Of a stretch of DNA of 64,000 nt, positions 25,355-32,857 are shown one piece after another (position 1 is the first letter of the stretch; every line of letters starts with the position of its first letter). The notes under the pieces were generated by a model. That model saw only the letters and a list, made by a program, of their open reading frames with translations. It ran no database searches and had not been told where the DNA came from. Source of the stretch: Rhizobium sp. ICMP 5592 (lineage in GTDB: Bacteria > Pseudomonadota > Alphaproteobacteria > Rhizobiales > Rhizobiaceae); contig NZ_QSNT01000001.1 in the NCBI RefSeq assembly GCF_009498525.1, positions 1,635,083 through 1,699,082 of the forward strand, in the 5' to 3' direction. The translations under genes were made by a program, and so were the position numbers.

Positions 25355-26083
25355 TCATATGTACAGCGGCGTCATCTTGCGCCAGGCGCCCGCCCGATGG
25401 GCGCGTCCATCCCAGACATGCAGGTCATGATCGATCCGTTTGTCGGCCAAAAGCCGGCTGAGATGGCGGTTATTGTCGAGAAAAGGATCAGCGTCGCCAA
25501 TGACGAGCACGATGTCGATCTCGCGAAGCCTTTGCAGCCGTCGTTCGCAGGTAAGGCCCGGCAGAAAATGCGTCGGAGTGTGGAAATAGACCAAGTCGTC
25601 GTAATAGCCGTCGAACAGGTCGCCGAAGGATTCGACCTTCATCGTCAGATCGTAACGGCCGGAAAAGGCGACGAGCTTACGAAAAAGGTGAGGGTGGCGA
25701 AAGACTAGGCTGACGGCCTGGAATGCCCCGAGGCTGCAGCCGTGCACGATGGTACAGTCATTCGGGTTTTTCTGTGCCATCAGCGGCAGGACTTCGTTCA
25801 GGATATAATCTTCGAAGGCCTCATGACGGCGAATGCGTTCAGCCGGATGGAGCTGAAATCCATAGAAGGTTTCAGTCGCCAGGCCCTCGATGCAATAGAG
25901 CTGCAGCTCTCCAGCTTCCAATTTGTCGGCCAGGCTGGCGACGATACCGAGTTGTTCATATTCCCAGAACCGTCCGTCCCGCGTTGGAAACATCAGCACC
26001 TTGGCGCCGGCATGGCCGAACACCAGCAACTCCATGTCTCGATGCAGTCGCTGGCTATACCAGTGCAGATATTCGCGGTTCAT
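25355..26083 (-). CDS. Putative esterase of the alpha/beta hydrolase fold (PF00756-like)
   Basis: The ATG at 26083 (MNREYLHWYSQRLHRDMELLVFG) is chosen; it overlaps the stop of the upstream esterase by four bases, ATGA. The 242-residue protein has the nucleophile elbow in VHGCSLGAF (G-C-S-L-G, Ser at about 117), a VIGDADPFLDNN segment with the acid, and WDGRAHRAGAWR with the His near the C-terminus. No signal peptide, so cytoplasmic. Small esterases of this group are often annotated as putative esterases (esterase D/feruloyl type). Coupled to an acetylxylan-esterase-like gene beside a beta-galactosidase operon, it may deacylate imported plant oligosaccharides. Confidence 0.8.
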   Translation of the reverse strand: MNREYLHWYSQRLHRDMELLVFGHAGAKVLMFPTRDGRFWEYEQLGIVASLADKLEAGELQLYCIEGLATETFYGFQLHPAERIRRHEAFEDYILNEVLPLMAQKNPNDCTIVHGCSLGAFQAVSLVFRHPHLFRKLVAFSGRYDLTMKVESFGDLFDGYYDDLVYFHTPTHFLPGLTCERRLQRLREIDIVLVIGDADPFLDNNRHLSRLLADKRIDHDLHVWDGRAHRAGAWRKMTPLYI

Positions 26084-27039
26084 GGCACCTCGAAAAATCG
26101 TCTGACCCTGTCGTTGAGTAGTATATTTTGTTCTATGCAACCAGGATAGTCGAAATGCCCGGTGTCGAGGATGAAGATTTCATTAAATTTCGGCGACGCA
26201 TTTGCCACGGCGAACTGACATGGCGGCGCCACCGCCGGATCGAAGAGGGCGGGCGCAACGAGCATCGGCACCTTGATGCGGGTCGCAGCGCTCGCCGCAT
26301 CGAACAGGCGCAGGCTCTCGAGCATGCTACCGTGTTCCTTTTGGTAAGCCTGGACGGAATCGGCGCTGCCGACAGTCGGCAAGCTTAACCATAGTGACCG
26401 CAGCCCGAAGGTCGGCACGACCAGGTGCCCACGGTCGATGCGGTCATCAAAGGGGATCGCCAGCGCCCCAAGGCCGCCGCCGAAGCTGATGCCGCTATAG
26501 CCGACATGCCCCTCTAGCCACGGATAGAGATCGACAAGCGTCGAGACGGCAATCCAAAGATCATCGACGCAGCCGCCGATTATGTAGCGATCGGGCTTGC
26601 CAATCTCGTAGAGCACATGCCCGGCCGCATCCGACGGAATTGGCGGGTGGGCGCTGCGAGACAGACCGCGACAGCAGGGAAATAAGATAGCCGTCTCTTT
26701 CACCGGCAGATCGAAGTCGGGCAGGTCCCTCCCGCCATAGCCATGACCGACGACCAGACCGCGCCGAACCTGTCCCTCGCGGGGAAGGAGCAACCAGCCG
26801 CCGATTTGAAACGAGCCGGTCGACAAATAGGTGATATCGAAGACATGCCAGTCGGGATGATGCGTCTTGCTGCGGCGAAGCTGCAGCTGCGGATCGACGG
26901 CGATCGCACGACGATACCGCTCCTTCCAGAAATCATCAAAGCCCGGCGGCGCCTCCGGTGGCTTGATGGCGAGAAGCTCTCCAAGCGCCATGCCGTAGGT
27001 GGGATCGAAGGCGAAAGGGTGGGTTGTCGGAACGCTCAT
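26080..27039 (-). CDS. Acetylxylan esterase-like alpha/beta hydrolase (AXE1 family)
   Basis: The ATG at 27039 (MSVPTTHPFAFDPTYGM) is chosen over a longer open frame without family similarity. The 319-residue protein has GFDDFWKERY near 34-43, VGHGYGGRDLPD near 93-104, the nucleophile motif GYSGISFGGGLGAL (G-I-S-F-G, Ser about 182), the acid in APALFDPAVAPP and His in DTGHFDYPG, the AXE1 layout. No signal peptide. The family removes acetyl groups from xylo-oligosaccharides or cephalosporins. The start of the next gene overlaps its stop by four bases. It follows the ROK regulator gene by 50 bp on the same strand and may be controlled with the divergent sugar operon. Confidence 0.85.
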   Translation of the reverse strand: MSVPTTHPFAFDPTYGMALGELLAIKPPEAPPGFDDFWKERYRRAIAVDPQLQLRRSKTHHPDWHVFDITYLSTGSFQIGGWLLLPREGQVRRGLVVGHGYGGRDLPDFDLPVKETAILFPCCRGLSRSAHPPIPSDAAGHVLYEIGKPDRYIIGGCVDDLWIAVSTLVDLYPWLEGHVGYSGISFGGGLGALAIPFDDRIDRGHLVVPTFGLRSLWLSLPTVGSADSVQAYQKEHGSMLESLRLFDAASAATRIKVPMLVAPALFDPAVAPPCQFAVANASPKFNEIFILDTGHFDYPGCIEQNILLNDRVRRFFEVP

Positions 27040-27089
27040 GTGACGGTTGTCTCGTGAAAGCGTAGACGACGCAAGATCGGAGTAGCGCT

Positions 27090-28295
27090 CTACGCAGCCG
27101 ACGTCTTGCCCAAGCCCTCCGCATTTCCCGTCGTGCCCCCGGATGTCTCGAAATCGAAGAACTTTTGCGTGACGAGGGCTGCTGCCCCCCGTGCCCAGGA
27201 ATTGTCCTCCCAATCCGGAAGCAGAGGCGGCGATGCGCGAAAGGTATGGGCAGCCAGGGTCGATCTCAATGGTTCGAAAAACGCCTCGCCGAACGACACG
27301 GCTTCGCCGCCGACGACGATCACTTCGGGATCGGTGACATTGACGAGGTTTGCCAACGCTTTTCCAATCCCGATGCCCGCTTCCCTGAGAATGCCGCCAA
27401 CGGCTGCTTCACCCTCTTCAACTGCTTTAAGCATCTCTGGTAAACCATCACTATTATTACGATTTGTCGTCTCACGCCATGTGCGTAACATCGAGGTCTG
27501 GGAGTGATAAGCCATGAGGCAGCCACGCTTGCCGCATTCGCAAAGGCGGCCGTTTTCCTCATGCAGCGTATGCCCGAACTTGCCAGCGGCGCCATTGGCG
27601 CCACGATAGAGCTTGCCCTCGATGATGAGGGCGCAACTGATGCCCACGCCGATGGCGAGCACCGCCATGTTGCGATGCTGCCGACCGACGCCAAAGAGCT
27701 GCTGGGCAATGGCATAGGCGTTGGTGTCGTCCTCCAGCCAGACCGGCACCTTGACTTTCTGCGCCAAGATCGAGGCGAGGGGAACGTTGTTCCAGTTGAA
27801 ACGATGGCTGCGCACGCAGGTGGCCTGATCGTTGCCGATAACACCGGGCATGGAAATTCCGATGCCGGCGAGCTGCGCATTCGGCCGGGCAGCATATTGC
27901 ACGAGCAAGGGGACGGCTGCGGCAAGCGTCTTGGCGACGTTTTCCGGATTGTGATCCGCAAGCGTTAGCCGCATGGATGCGAGCGGGCTGGTGGCGAGGT
28001 CGGTGACAACACACTCCACCGAGCCGACCATCAGTTTAAAGCCGATCGCCAACCCATTGGTATAATTGATCTCAACAGGGATCGGCCGGCGTCCCGAAAA
28101 CCCCGCTACGGCCTTGCCTTCGGTGACATGGCCTTCCTCGATCAGATCAGCGATCACGAAGGTGACGGCGGCCGGGCTGAGGCCGGTAATCGTCGCAATC
28201 TCCGCACGGCTCTTTGGTCCCTCCTGCCTCAGAAGGTTGAGAATGAGCCGCCGGTTCATGGCGCGCGAGGTGCTCTGGTCGCCTTTCAGCTTCAC
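27090..28295 (-). CDS. ROK-family transcriptional regulator (NagC/XylR type)
   Basis: A 401-residue protein with an N-terminal winged helix-turn-helix (SRAEIATITGLSPAAVTFVI, about 29-48) and a sugar-kinase-like ROK domain. The ROK zinc motif is present as CECGKRGCL near 254, and EDDTNAYAIAQ and IGVGISCALI match the sugar-binding and phosphate regions. It is the likely repressor of the divergent ABC-importer/beta-galactosidase operon starting at 28572, with induction by a galactoside or related sugar. A perfect palindrome at 28306-28322 lies 11 bp before its own start. Both esterase genes lie downstream on the same strand. Confidence 0.9.
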   Translation of the reverse strand: MKLKGDQSTSRAMNRRLILNLLRQEGPKSRAEIATITGLSPAAVTFVIADLIEEGHVTEGKAVAGFSGRRPIPVEINYTNGLAIGFKLMVGSVECVVTDLATSPLASMRLTLADHNPENVAKTLAAAVPLLVQYAARPNAQLAGIGISMPGVIGNDQATCVRSHRFNWNNVPLASILAQKVKVPVWLEDDTNAYAIAQQLFGVGRQHRNMAVLAIGVGISCALIIEGKLYRGANGAAGKFGHTLHEENGRLCECGKRGCLMAYHSQTSMLRTWRETTNRNNSDGLPEMLKAVEEGEAAVGGILREAGIGIGKALANLVNVTDPEVIVVGGEAVSFGEAFFEPLRSTLAAHTFRASPPLLPDWEDNSWARGAAALVTQKFFDFETSGGTTGNAEGLGKTSAA

Positions 28296-28305
28296 GATTT
28301 CTCTT

Positions 28306-28322
28306 TCTTAATTTTGTAAATT
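28306..28322. promoter_or_regulatory. Probable ROK operator
   Basis: TTAATTT (28306-28312), TGT, AAATTAA (28316-28322) is a perfect 7-bp inverted repeat in the divergent promoter region. AT-rich arms of this sort are common for NagC/XylR-type ROK repressors. Assignment to the adjacent regulator is inference. Confidence 0.55.
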
Positions 28323-28571
28323 AATTATTGCGTCTGTTTCAGACTTATGCATAACTTCACCCGTCGATCAACATCCGGCCGTGTGCAAGCACGAAGAAGT
28401 CAGAATAAAGGGACTCACAGTTTCACGAACCCAAATATCCGGGCGGCACATTCGCTGCCTCGGCGGGTTTATTGCGGCCATGCGTCCGGAGGCAAACGGA
28501 AAGCGCTCGGAGGGCGTCCCGCTGGCTCATCGGCTGAGGGTGGAGACAGGCGTTAAAAGGGAGGAATTCAA

Positions 28572-29843
28572 ATGACTTTCAATTTACTTGGAAGGCCGTC
28601 GAGCCGGCGTACCTTTTTGAAGGGGGCAGGGGCGGTTTCCGCCACCGCGCTCGCGGGTTTTCCGATGCCGGCGATTGCGCAGGCGCAGGACATCAATATC
28701 ATTTCCGACGAGAACAACGCCGATGCGCTGGCAATCCTGCGCAAGATCGGTGACGACTTCGGCAAGCAGGCCGGCGTCAAGGTCGTGATCAACAATATGG
28801 ACCACGAGGCCCATAAGACAGCAATCCGCAACTATCTGGTCGCCGGCGCGCCAGATATTTGCTTCTGGTTTTCCGGAAACCGCATGCGCGCTTTCGTCAA
28901 GCGCGGCCTTTTCGACGACATCTCCGATCTCTTCGAAAAAGAGAAATACAAGGATGTCCTTGGCGCCACGGCAGGCTCCGTCACCGTCGACGGCAAGCAA
29001 TATGGCCTGCCGACCGGCGGCACACTCTGGGGCATGTTCTATCGCAAGGACGTCTTCGCCCAACTCGGCGCGACGGCGCCGGCAAACTGGGATGATTTCC
29101 TGGCATACGGCGCCAAATGCAAAAGCGCTAACCTGACGCCGATCGCCATGGGTACCAAGGAGTTGTGGCCGGCTGCCGGCTGGTTCGACCAGATGAACCT
29201 GCGCATCAATGGCCTTGACAAGCACATGGCGCTGATGAACGGCGAGATCAGCTATCTCGATCCGTCATTGAAGCCGGTCTTCGACCAGTGGGAAACGCTG
29301 ATCAAGCAGGGCTTCTTCACACCGGACAATACCTCCTTCGGTTGGCAGGAGGCCGGCGCGCTTCTGGCACAGAAGAAGGCGGGGATGATGAACCTCGGTG
29401 CCTTTGTCCGTTCCGCCTTCCCGAAGGAGGAACTCGACCTGCTCGCTTTCGCGCCATTCCCGACGATCGACCCGAAGGTCGGCCGTTTCGAGGAGTTTTC
29501 GCTGAATTCGGTTCATATCCCGGCGAACGCCAAGAACAAGCAGGGCGCCCGCGAATTCCTGGCCTATTTCTACCGTCCGGAAAATCTCGGCCCCTATCTG
29601 GAGCCAGGTGGCAACGTCCCACCGCGCAACGATCTGCCACCGAGCAAGGATCCGCTGGTCAACGCCGCCGTCGACGTGCTGAAAACGGTGCAGGGCACGT
29701 CGCAATATTACGACCGCGACAGCGATCCAGATATGGCGCAGGCCGGCCTTGTCGGCTTCCAGGAGTTCATCGCGAAGCCTGAACGGCGCGGCGCGATCCT
29801 GCAGCGGCTCGAAGGTACGCGCAAGCGTATCTACAAGCTCTAG
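28572..29843 (+). CDS. Carbohydrate ABC substrate-binding protein with Tat signal
   Basis: A 423-residue family 1 extracellular solute-binding protein. The N-terminus carries a twin-arginine motif SRRTFLKGAG followed by a hydrophobic stretch and cut near AIAQAQ, so export should be by Tat. The mature protein shows GLPTGGTLWGMFYRKDVF and GWQEAGALLAQKKAGMMN blocks typical for sugar-binding proteins. The RBS AGGGAGGA is strong. It is the first gene of the importer operon and is followed by a hairpin, which usually raises binding-protein levels relative to the permeases. The ligand is probably an oligosaccharide or galactoside, given the downstream GH42 enzyme. Confidence 0.92.
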   Translation: MTFNLLGRPSSRRTFLKGAGAVSATALAGFPMPAIAQAQDINIISDENNADALAILRKIGDDFGKQAGVKVVINNMDHEAHKTAIRNYLVAGAPDICFWFSGNRMRAFVKRGLFDDISDLFEKEKYKDVLGATAGSVTVDGKQYGLPTGGTLWGMFYRKDVFAQLGATAPANWDDFLAYGAKCKSANLTPIAMGTKELWPAAGWFDQMNLRINGLDKHMALMNGEISYLDPSLKPVFDQWETLIKQGFFTPDNTSFGWQEAGALLAQKKAGMMNLGAFVRSAFPKEELDLLAFAPFPTIDPKVGRFEEFSLNSVHIPANAKNKQGAREFLAYFYRPENLGPYLEPGGNVPPRNDLPPSKDPLVNAAVDVLKTVQGTSQYYDRDSDPDMAQAGLVGFQEFIAKPERRGAILQRLEGTRKRIYKL

Positions 29844-29863
29844 CTTTTCCTCCCAGCGACCGA

Positions 29864-29887
29864 GAGGCGGGGCTGCGGCTCCGCCTC
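29864..29887 (+). terminator. Intercistronic stem-loop after binding-protein gene
   Basis: GAGGCGG (29864-29870) pairs with CCGCCTC (29881-29887); further pairing with one G-U pair leaves a tetraloop TGCG. It lies 21 bp after the binding-protein stop and before the permease genes. Confidence 0.55.
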
Positions 29888-29908
29888 CCCATATCGATAG
29901 AGGATAAA

Positions 29909-30793
29909 ATGATGACTTTTTGGCGCCACCATCGCTGGTGGCTCACTCCCGTTTTGCTGATTTTACCGGCCGCCATTCTCTTTTCCGTCGTGATCCTGTG
30001 GTCGGCGGTCGAGAGCATCTGGATCAGCCTGCACGATTGGGATGGCTTCAGCCCCATGGTCTGGATCGGCCTTGGCAATTACATTGAGCTAGTCAACGAT
30101 CCGCAATTCTACGTCTCGCTCAAGAACAACGTCATCTGGCTGGTCATGTTCATGGCAGCACCACCCTTGGGGCTGGCGATCGCGCTGCTGGTCAACCAGA
30201 AGATCCGCGGCATGCGGCTGATGAAGTCGCTGTTCTTCATTCCGCTGGTGCTGGCCTCGGTCGCCGTCGGCGTTGTCTTCACCTGGGTCTACACGCCGCA
30301 ACTGGGGCTGCTTGCCCTGATCTTCGGCGTCTTCGGCGCGACCGCTCCGGCGCTGCTCTCCAATGAGCATCTCGTGACCTTTGCGATCGTCATTGCCGCC
30401 CTCTGGCCGCAAATCGCCTTCTGCATGGTCCTCTACCTCGCTGGCCTCAACAATTTGAGCGAAGAGCTGATCGGTGCGGGCCGGGTGGATGGGGCGCGGG
30501 GCTGGAATATGCTGCGCCATATCGTTCTACCGCAGCTCACACAGGTCACCTTCATCGCCATCGCCGTCACCGTCGTCGGCGCGCTCCGATCCTTCGACAT
30601 GGTGTCGGTCATGACCCAGGGCGGGCCATTCGGCTCCTCCCAGGTGCTCGCCTATCAGATGTTCGAGCAGTCGATCTTCTCCTACCGCTTCGGCTATGGC
30701 GCGGCGATCGCCTCGGTTCTGTTCGTGATCATGGCGGTCTTCATCGTCTGGTACCTCACGCGGATCATCCGCATCGAAGAAAGAGGGGCCTGA
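29909..30793 (+). CDS. Sugar ABC transporter permease, MalF type
   Basis: A 294-residue inner-membrane protein with six TM helices, beginning with WWLTPVLLILPAAILFSVVIL. The permease loop EELIGAGRVDGARGWNMLRHIVLPQL (cytoplasmic EAA motif) is at about 187-212. It forms the heterodimeric channel with the next gene product; the two overlap by one base (TGATG at 30792-30796). A second Met follows the first immediately, so the start could be 29912. GAGGATAAA precedes it. Confidence 0.93.
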   Translation: MMTFWRHHRWWLTPVLLILPAAILFSVVILWSAVESIWISLHDWDGFSPMVWIGLGNYIELVNDPQFYVSLKNNVIWLVMFMAAPPLGLAIALLVNQKIRGMRLMKSLFFIPLVLASVAVGVVFTWVYTPQLGLLALIFGVFGATAPALLSNEHLVTFAIVIAALWPQIAFCMVLYLAGLNNLSEELIGAGRVDGARGWNMLRHIVLPQLTQVTFIAIAVTVVGALRSFDMVSVMTQGGPFGSSQVLAYQMFEQSIFSYRFGYGAAIASVLFVIMAVFIVWYLTRIIRIEERGA

Positions 30794-31644
30794 TGTATCC
30801 GCGCCCGATCCCTGAAGATGCCCTCTGGCATCGCCGTTTCTATTTCACTGCCGTTCTTGCCATCCTGATCCTGTGGCTATGCCCGCTGTTTGCCGTCATT
30901 CTCACCTCGTTCCGTTCGACGCAGGATGTGATGGGCGGCAATCTCTGGGGCTGGCCGACGCAGTTCGGCCTGATCGACAACTACACTTCCGTCTTCACCC
31001 AGACGCCGATGGCGCGCTATTTCCTCAACAGCCTGATGATCACCATACCCTCGGTCATCGGCGTGCTGATCATGAGCACGCTCGCCGGTTTCGTGCTGGC
31101 GCGCTACCGCTTTCGCGGCAACATGCTGGTCTTCGCGCTCTTCGTCGGCGGCAATTTCCTGCCCTATCAGATCATGATGATACCGGTGCGCGACCTGATG
31201 GTGCGGATCGGCCTCTACGATACCCCCGCGGCGCTCATCATCTTCCATATCGCCTTCCAGACCGGCTTTGCGACGCTGTTCATGCGCAACTTCATCGCAG
31301 CCTTGCCGGATGAACTGTTCCAGGCGGCGAGGGCAGAGGGAGCATCACCGTTCCAGACGCTGGTCCATGTGGTGATCCCGCTGGTGCGCCCGGCGCTGGC
31401 AGCACTTGCGATCCTGATCTTCACCTTCGTCTGGAACGACTATTTCTGGGCCGTGGTGCTGACGGTGAGCGATACCGTCAAGCCGGTAACCGCCGGGCTT
31501 GCCAATCTGCGCGGCGAATGGGTTTCCGCCTGGAACCTGATTTCGGCCGGCACAATTGTCGTCGCCGTGCCGCCTGTCGTCATGTTCTTCCTGATGCAGC
31601 GGCACTTCATTGCCGGGCTTACCATGGGGGCGGTGAAAGGATGA
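30793..31644 (+). CDS. Sugar ABC transporter permease, MalG type
   Basis: A 283-residue six-TM permease, the partner of the preceding MalF-type protein. The EAA loop is DELFQAARAEGASPFQTLVHVVIPLVRPAL near 173-202, and the C-terminus MFFLMQRHFIAGLTMGAVKG is the usual MalG-type ending. The stop overlaps an ATG by four bases (ATGA, 31641-31644) which opens a 24-codon frame leading exactly to the ATPase gene. Membrane location and role in oligosaccharide import follow from family and operon. Confidence 0.94.
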   Translation: MYPRPIPEDALWHRRFYFTAVLAILILWLCPLFAVILTSFRSTQDVMGGNLWGWPTQFGLIDNYTSVFTQTPMARYFLNSLMITIPSVIGVLIMSTLAGFVLARYRFRGNMLVFALFVGGNFLPYQIMMIPVRDLMVRIGLYDTPAALIIFHIAFQTGFATLFMRNFIAALPDELFQAARAEGASPFQTLVHVVIPLVRPALAALAILIFTFVWNDYFWAVVLTVSDTVKPVTAGLANLRGEWVSAWNLISAGTIVVAVPPVVMFFLMQRHFIAGLTMGAVKG

Positions 31645-31715
31645 TGACCTTGTCCGACACGATCGCCCAATCCGCCCCTTGTGCCAATCCTTCCTTTGCG
31701 AGCCTAGAAGCATGA
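31641..31715 (+). CDS. 24-codon coupling frame between permease and ATPase genes
   Basis: An ATG that overlaps the permease stop by four bases opens 24 codons (MMTLSDTIAQSAPCANPSFA...) and ends in a TGA that overlaps the ATPase ATG by four bases. The frame thus fills the gap with ATGA junctions at both sides. No separate RBS of strength is seen before the ATPase start, so the peptide may serve to carry ribosomes across the gap. It has no TM segment or known motif. Confidence 0.35.
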   Translation: MMTLSDTIAQSAPCANPSFASLEA

Positions 31716-32857
31716 CCAGTCTCGAACTTAGACACGTCAATAAGAATTACGGCGCCTATCATGCCTTGCGCGGCATCGATCTCTCCGTCGAGCAGGGCGA
31801 GTTCATCGTCATGGTCGGCCCCTCCGGCTGCGGCAAGTCCACGCTGCTGAAGTCGATCGCCGGTCTTGAAACCATCTCCTCCGGCCAGATCATGATCAAT
31901 GGTCGCGATGTCAGTACGGCCGAGCCGGGGGATCGCGGCATCGCCATGGTGTTCCAGTCCTACGCGCTCTATCCGCATATGACCGTCGCGGAAAACATGG
32001 GCTTCGGCTTGCGCATGGCCAAGCGGCCGAAGGCGGAGATCGATGCCGCCGTGGCGCGCGCCGCCAAGATCCTCCGGATCACCGACCAGCTCGACAAGCG
32101 GCCGAAACAGCTTTCGGGCGGCCAGCGCCAGCGCGTCGCGATCGGCCGTGCCATCACCCGCTCGCCAGAGGTCTTCCTATTCGACGAGCCGCTCTCCAAC
32201 CTCGATGCCGCGCTGCGCACGCAGATGCGCGTCGAGCTGAGCGGCCTGCACGCCGAACTCGGCGCGACCATGGTCTATGTCACGCACGACCAGGTCGAAG
32301 CGATGACGATGGCAAGCCGCATCGTGGTGCTCAATCGCGGCATCATCGAACAGGTGGGTTCGCCGCTGGAGCTTTACCGCAATCCGGACAATCTCTTCGT
32401 GGCCGGCTTTCTTGGCGCTCCGCGGATGAACTTCTTTCCGGCGACCGTCGACCAAGTTTCCGGAAACAGCGCCACCGTTTCCGCTCCGGGGCTTGCGCCG
32501 ATCACGGTAGAGCTGGCAGCCGGCGCCACGGTCCAAAAGGGGACGACGCTCACCATTGGTATCCGGCCGGAAAACATCGCCGTTTCGGAGACTGCATCCT
32601 CAGGTGCCACGATCTCCGGCCAAGTCCGTCTTGTCGAACATCTCGGACGGGAGACCATCCTCTACGTCGATGCCGGAGAGCTGCAATGCGTCAGCTCCGA
32701 AAGCGGCACCGGCAACATCACCGTGCAGGTCGGCCATGTCGCCGGGATTGCCGCCGACGCGCCGATCAGCCTCCGCATCGATCCGCGCGAGGTCTACCTG
32801 TTTTCCGCCAGTGACGAGCGGACCATCACCGTCCGCAAGCCAATTCTCGATAAATGA
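31712..32857 (+). CDS. Carbohydrate ABC ATPase, UgpC/MalK type
   Basis: The ATG at 31712 (MTSLELRHVNKNYG) gives a 381-residue protein of normal length. Walker A GPSGCGKST is near 36-44, the signature LSGGQRQR near 133 and FDEPLSNLDA near 155; the C-terminal third is the TOBE-type regulatory domain starting near 240. One ATPase of this kind would power both MalF/MalG-type permeases. Its ATG overlaps the stop of a 24-codon frame, and its own stop overlaps the first possible start of the beta-galactosidase gene, so translation is coupled along the operon. Confidence 0.94.
   Translation: MTSLELRHVNKNYGAYHALRGIDLSVEQGEFIVMVGPSGCGKSTLLKSIAGLETISSGQIMINGRDVSTAEPGDRGIAMVFQSYALYPHMTVAENMGFGLRMAKRPKAEIDAAVARAAKILRITDQLDKRPKQLSGGQRQRVAIGRAITRSPEVFLFDEPLSNLDAALRTQMRVELSGLHAELGATMVYVTHDQVEAMTMASRIVVLNRGIIEQVGSPLELYRNPDNLFVAGFLGAPRMNFFPATVDQVSGNSATVSAPGLAPITVELAAGATVQKGTTLTIGIRPENIAVSETASSGATISGQVRLVEHLGRETILYVDAGELQCVSSESGTGNITVQVGHVAGIAADAPISLRIDPREVYLFSASDERTITVRKPILDK

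Noticed and set aside
28330..28342. GTCTG-TTT-CAGAC short inverted repeat near the sugar-operon promoter
   Set aside because: Arms of only five bases; likely to occur by chance next to the much better ROK dyad.
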